This document shows positions 5,825 to 7,382 of a stretch of 7,382 nucleotides of DNA, piece after piece. The position numbers and the translations under genes were made by a program. The notes below the pieces were generated by a model that saw nothing but the letters and a program-made list of their open reading frames with translations, was not told the origin of the DNA and did no database searches. The DNA comes from Candidatus Aquidulcis sp. (GTDB lineage: Bacteria > Chloroflexota > Anaerolineae > Anaerolineales > E44-bin32): assembly GCA_020723365.1 (NCBI GenBank), contig DYJB01000141.1, forward strand, positions 1 to 7,382, given 5' to 3'. Position 1 is the stretch's first letter; every line of letters begins with the position of its first letter.

Positions 5825-6869
5825 TGCCAGCCTGGGCCTGGCGCAAGGCTCCACGGCTCGCCGGAGGGTGAACCCGGCTGTGATGCTGTTCTTCCTCTCA
5901 CCCATGCTGGCCGAACTGCTCACAGGCTCGGCGCCGCCGGCGGAGTTCTTCAACCCTGTGCTCTTCCTCGTCTTGTGCGCTCTCTACGGCAGCGGCGCCG
6001 TCCTCGTGCGGGAACTGGTCGTGCGCTGGAACAAGGGCTGGCCGTCCATCCTGGTGCTGGGTATGGCCTACGGGATCGTCGAGGAAGGCCTGATGGTCAA
6101 GAGCTTCTTCGATCCCAGCTGGCCGGATCTCGGCGTCATGAGCGTCGTCGGCCGGTGGGGGGGAGTCAATGTGCTGTGGAGCGTGGCGCTCACAATGTTC
6201 CACGCCGTGTGGAGCATCAGCATTCCGATCTTGATCGTCGAGGCGCTGTACCCCGAACGCGCCGGGTTGGCATGGGTTCGGAATCGCACGCTCGGTTGGC
6301 TGACGGCGCTGCTCGCTGCGGATGTCGCCTTCGGCTTCCTCCTGCTGACGCCCTACCGGCCGCCGACGCTGCCCTACTTGCTGGCGTGCGCAGCGGTGGC
6401 GGCCTTGACGGCATGGGCGCGGCGTCTGCCGGCGAGCTGGGTTAGCCAGTCGCCGCCGGAGCCTGAACCAGCCGAGCGCCGGGCCATGCGCGCCTGGATG
6501 ACGGGCTTCGCCGGCACGCTGGCCTTCTTCTTCCTTACCTGGGTGCTTCCGAGCACCGGCGTCCCGGCGCTGCTCAACCTTGCGCTGATCGGCGCGCTGG
6601 CAGTCCTGGCGCTGGTCGCCTTCCGGCGGGTGTTGGCCAGCGCACGCTGGGGGACTGAACGCGCCGTCGCGGCCTGCGCCGGTGCACTGACGTTCTTCGT
6701 CGTGCTGGCGCCGCTGCAGCAGCTCGATGCGACCAGGCCCGACAACACTTCGGGGATGGCGCTGGTCGGGCTGGCCGGGGTGGCCTTCCTGGCCTGGGTA
6801 TGGAAGCGTGTCACGGGGAGCCGCAGCGCCACGGCGCTGGGCGCCGAAGGTGCGCCCTCATCACCTTAG
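5814..6869 (+). CDS. Polytopic membrane protein of unknown function in the sigma/anti-sigma operon
   Basis: I cannot name this 351-aa protein. It has roughly eight to ten hydrophobic segments, among them 20-38, 45-65, 76-97, 118-143, 158-178, 228-252, 255-270 and 316-331. A short charged loop at 210-224 (SQSPPEPEPAERR) divides the protein. The first half holds strikingly conserved-looking blocks: YGSGAVLVRELVVRWNKGWP (58-77), YGIVEEGLMVKSFFDPSW (86-103) with Glu90 and Glu91, and TMFHAVWSISIPILIVE (127-143) with His130. Paired glutamates in one membrane segment and a histidine in a later one recall the CPBP (CAAX-processing) protease layout, but the expected EExxxR and FxxxH spacing is absent, so this is only a hint. 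The start ATG 5814 follows GGAGGT (5801-5806) by 7 nt and overlaps the anti-sigma gene by 11 bp. Operon position suggests a role in sensing, in controlling the anti-sigma factor, or in the regulated response. Confidence 0.82.
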   Translation: MAADASLGLAQGSTARRRVNPAVMLFFLSPMLAELLTGSAPPAEFFNPVLFLVLCALYGSGAVLVRELVVRWNKGWPSILVLGMAYGIVEEGLMVKSFFDPSWPDLGVMSVVGRWGGVNVLWSVALTMFHAVWSISIPILIVEALYPERAGLAWVRNRTLGWLTALLAADVAFGFLLLTPYRPPTLPYLLACAAVAALTAWARRLPASWVSQSPPEPEPAERRAMRAWMTGFAGTLAFFFLTWVLPSTGVPALLNLALIGALAVLALVAFRRVLASARWGTERAVAACAGALTFFVVLAPLQQLDATRPDNTSGMALVGLAGVAFLAWVWKRVTGSRSATALGAEGAPSSP

Positions 6870-6877
6870 AAGACGAC

Positions 6878-6885
6878 GGGAGGAG
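6878..6885 (+). promoter_or_regulatory. Ribosome binding site that decides the start of the last gene
   Basis: GGGAGGAG ends 6 nt before ATG 6892. The in-frame ATG at 6886 abuts this site directly and is too close to be the main start. Confidence 0.7.
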
Positions 6886-6891
6886 ATGCCG

Positions 6892-7382
6892 ATGGATACG
6901 ATTCTGAGTCTGGCACTGGCCGTGCCGCTGGTGGGAGCGACGCTGGTGGCGCTGTTCGCCGTCCTGGGAGTGCTGTTTCGTCCCTGGATCGAGCGCACGC
7001 ATGAGCTGGCGGAAACCCAGCCGCGCCGATCGCTGCTCGTCGGTCTGGTCAATGTCGTGAGCCTGACGGCCCTGACGCTGGCGCTGGCCATGATCGGCCA
7101 GAATGCCGATCTGGGAATCCTGTCGGTGATCAACATCCTGCTCCTGGCGGCGGCGGCGGTCGCCATCCTGTTCGGGCTGGCGGGTATGGTGCGCCTGGTG
7201 GGCGCCCACCTGATCCCCGCTGCGGGTCAAACTCGCCAGGCCGTGTGGGGCGGCGTCGCCCTGGTGCTGGCATGCCTGACACCCTACGTCGGCTGGTTCC
7301 TGCTCTTCCCCTACGCTGCCATGCGCGGCCTGGGGGCCTTCGTCCTGGCCGACACCCTGCGGCCCTCGGCCAAGTCCGCGGT
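6892..7382 (+). CDS. Membrane protein of unknown function, cut by the right window edge
   Basis: From ATG 6892 at least 163 residues are encoded before the window ends; no stop codon is reached. Hydrophobic segments lie at about residues 6-28, 47-66, 75-100 and 117-140. A short charged stretch (FRPWIERTHELAETQPRRS, about 29-47) follows the first helix, and the pattern of a helix, a PRRS-type turn, further helices and a final TPYVGWFLLFPYAAMRGLGA block resembles the membrane domain (DUF8173-like) often found in bactofilin-type proteins near ECF sigma factors in Chloroflexota. This is recalled, not verified. The gene follows the 351-aa membrane protein with a 22-bp gap and a strong Shine-Dalgarno sequence, so it belongs to the same operon. 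It carries no cysteine pairs or enzyme motif in the visible part. Confidence 0.75.
   Translation, partial: MDTILSLALAVPLVGATLVALFAVLGVLFRPWIERTHELAETQPRRSLLVGLVNVVSLTALTLALAMIGQNADLGILSVINILLLAAAAVAILFGLAGMVRLVGAHLIPAAGQTRQAVWGGVALVLACLTPYVGWFLLFPYAAMRGLGAFVLADTLRPSAKSA

Noticed and set aside
4558..5901. 447-codon open frame on the minus strand across the sigma and anti-sigma genes
   Set aside because: It is a shadow of two confidently assigned genes and has low-complexity Arg/Ala/Ser/Pro content.

Overview
The window is GC-rich (about two-thirds G+C by eye), densely packed bacterial chromosome with no sign of phage, insertion sequence, CRISPR array or RNA gene. The protein set suggests a member of the Chloroflexota, perhaps Anaerolineae. 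Pointers are the style of the short GyrB, a MurA with a PPPGGDVIG active-site loop, and membrane proteins resembling families I associate with that phylum. This placement is from memory and only moderately secure.

Layout. Positions 1-1364 hold a leftward two-gene operon. A SAM hydroxide adenosyltransferase (SAM hydrolase) comes first, followed after 3 bp by murA, which runs off the left edge. Their likely promoter is a good sigma-70 type pair (TTGACC, 17 bp, TAGAAT) that would give a leader of under 10 nt. Positions 1365-1610 are a divergent intergenic region holding this promoter and two palindromic units that together fold into an 18-bp hairpin. Rightward from 1611 come a six-helix membrane protein of unknown function and, 2 bp after its stop codon, gyrB (GTG start, 642 aa). 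gyrB is closed by a strong GC-rich hairpin at 4578-4611.

Positions 4666-7382 form a second rightward operon: an ECF sigma factor, its membrane-bound zinc-finger anti-sigma factor, a 351-aa polytopic membrane protein, and a further membrane protein cut by the right edge. The first two junctions each overlap by 11 bp, and the last gap is 22 bp with a strong Shine-Dalgarno sequence, so the genes are probably translated together.

How the parts work together. The left side pairs SAM turnover with the first committed step of peptidoglycan synthesis. The centre supplies the ATPase and toprim subunit of DNA gyrase. The right side looks like an envelope-sensing switch: the anti-sigma factor would hold the sigma factor at the membrane, and the two unknown membrane proteins are candidate sensors, modulators or targets. 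The points most worth a second look are the Asp117 MurA (predicted insensitive to fosfomycin), the double palindrome between the divergent genes, and the two uncharacterised membrane proteins tied to the sigma/anti-sigma pair. I found nothing that I can firmly call an undescribed system.
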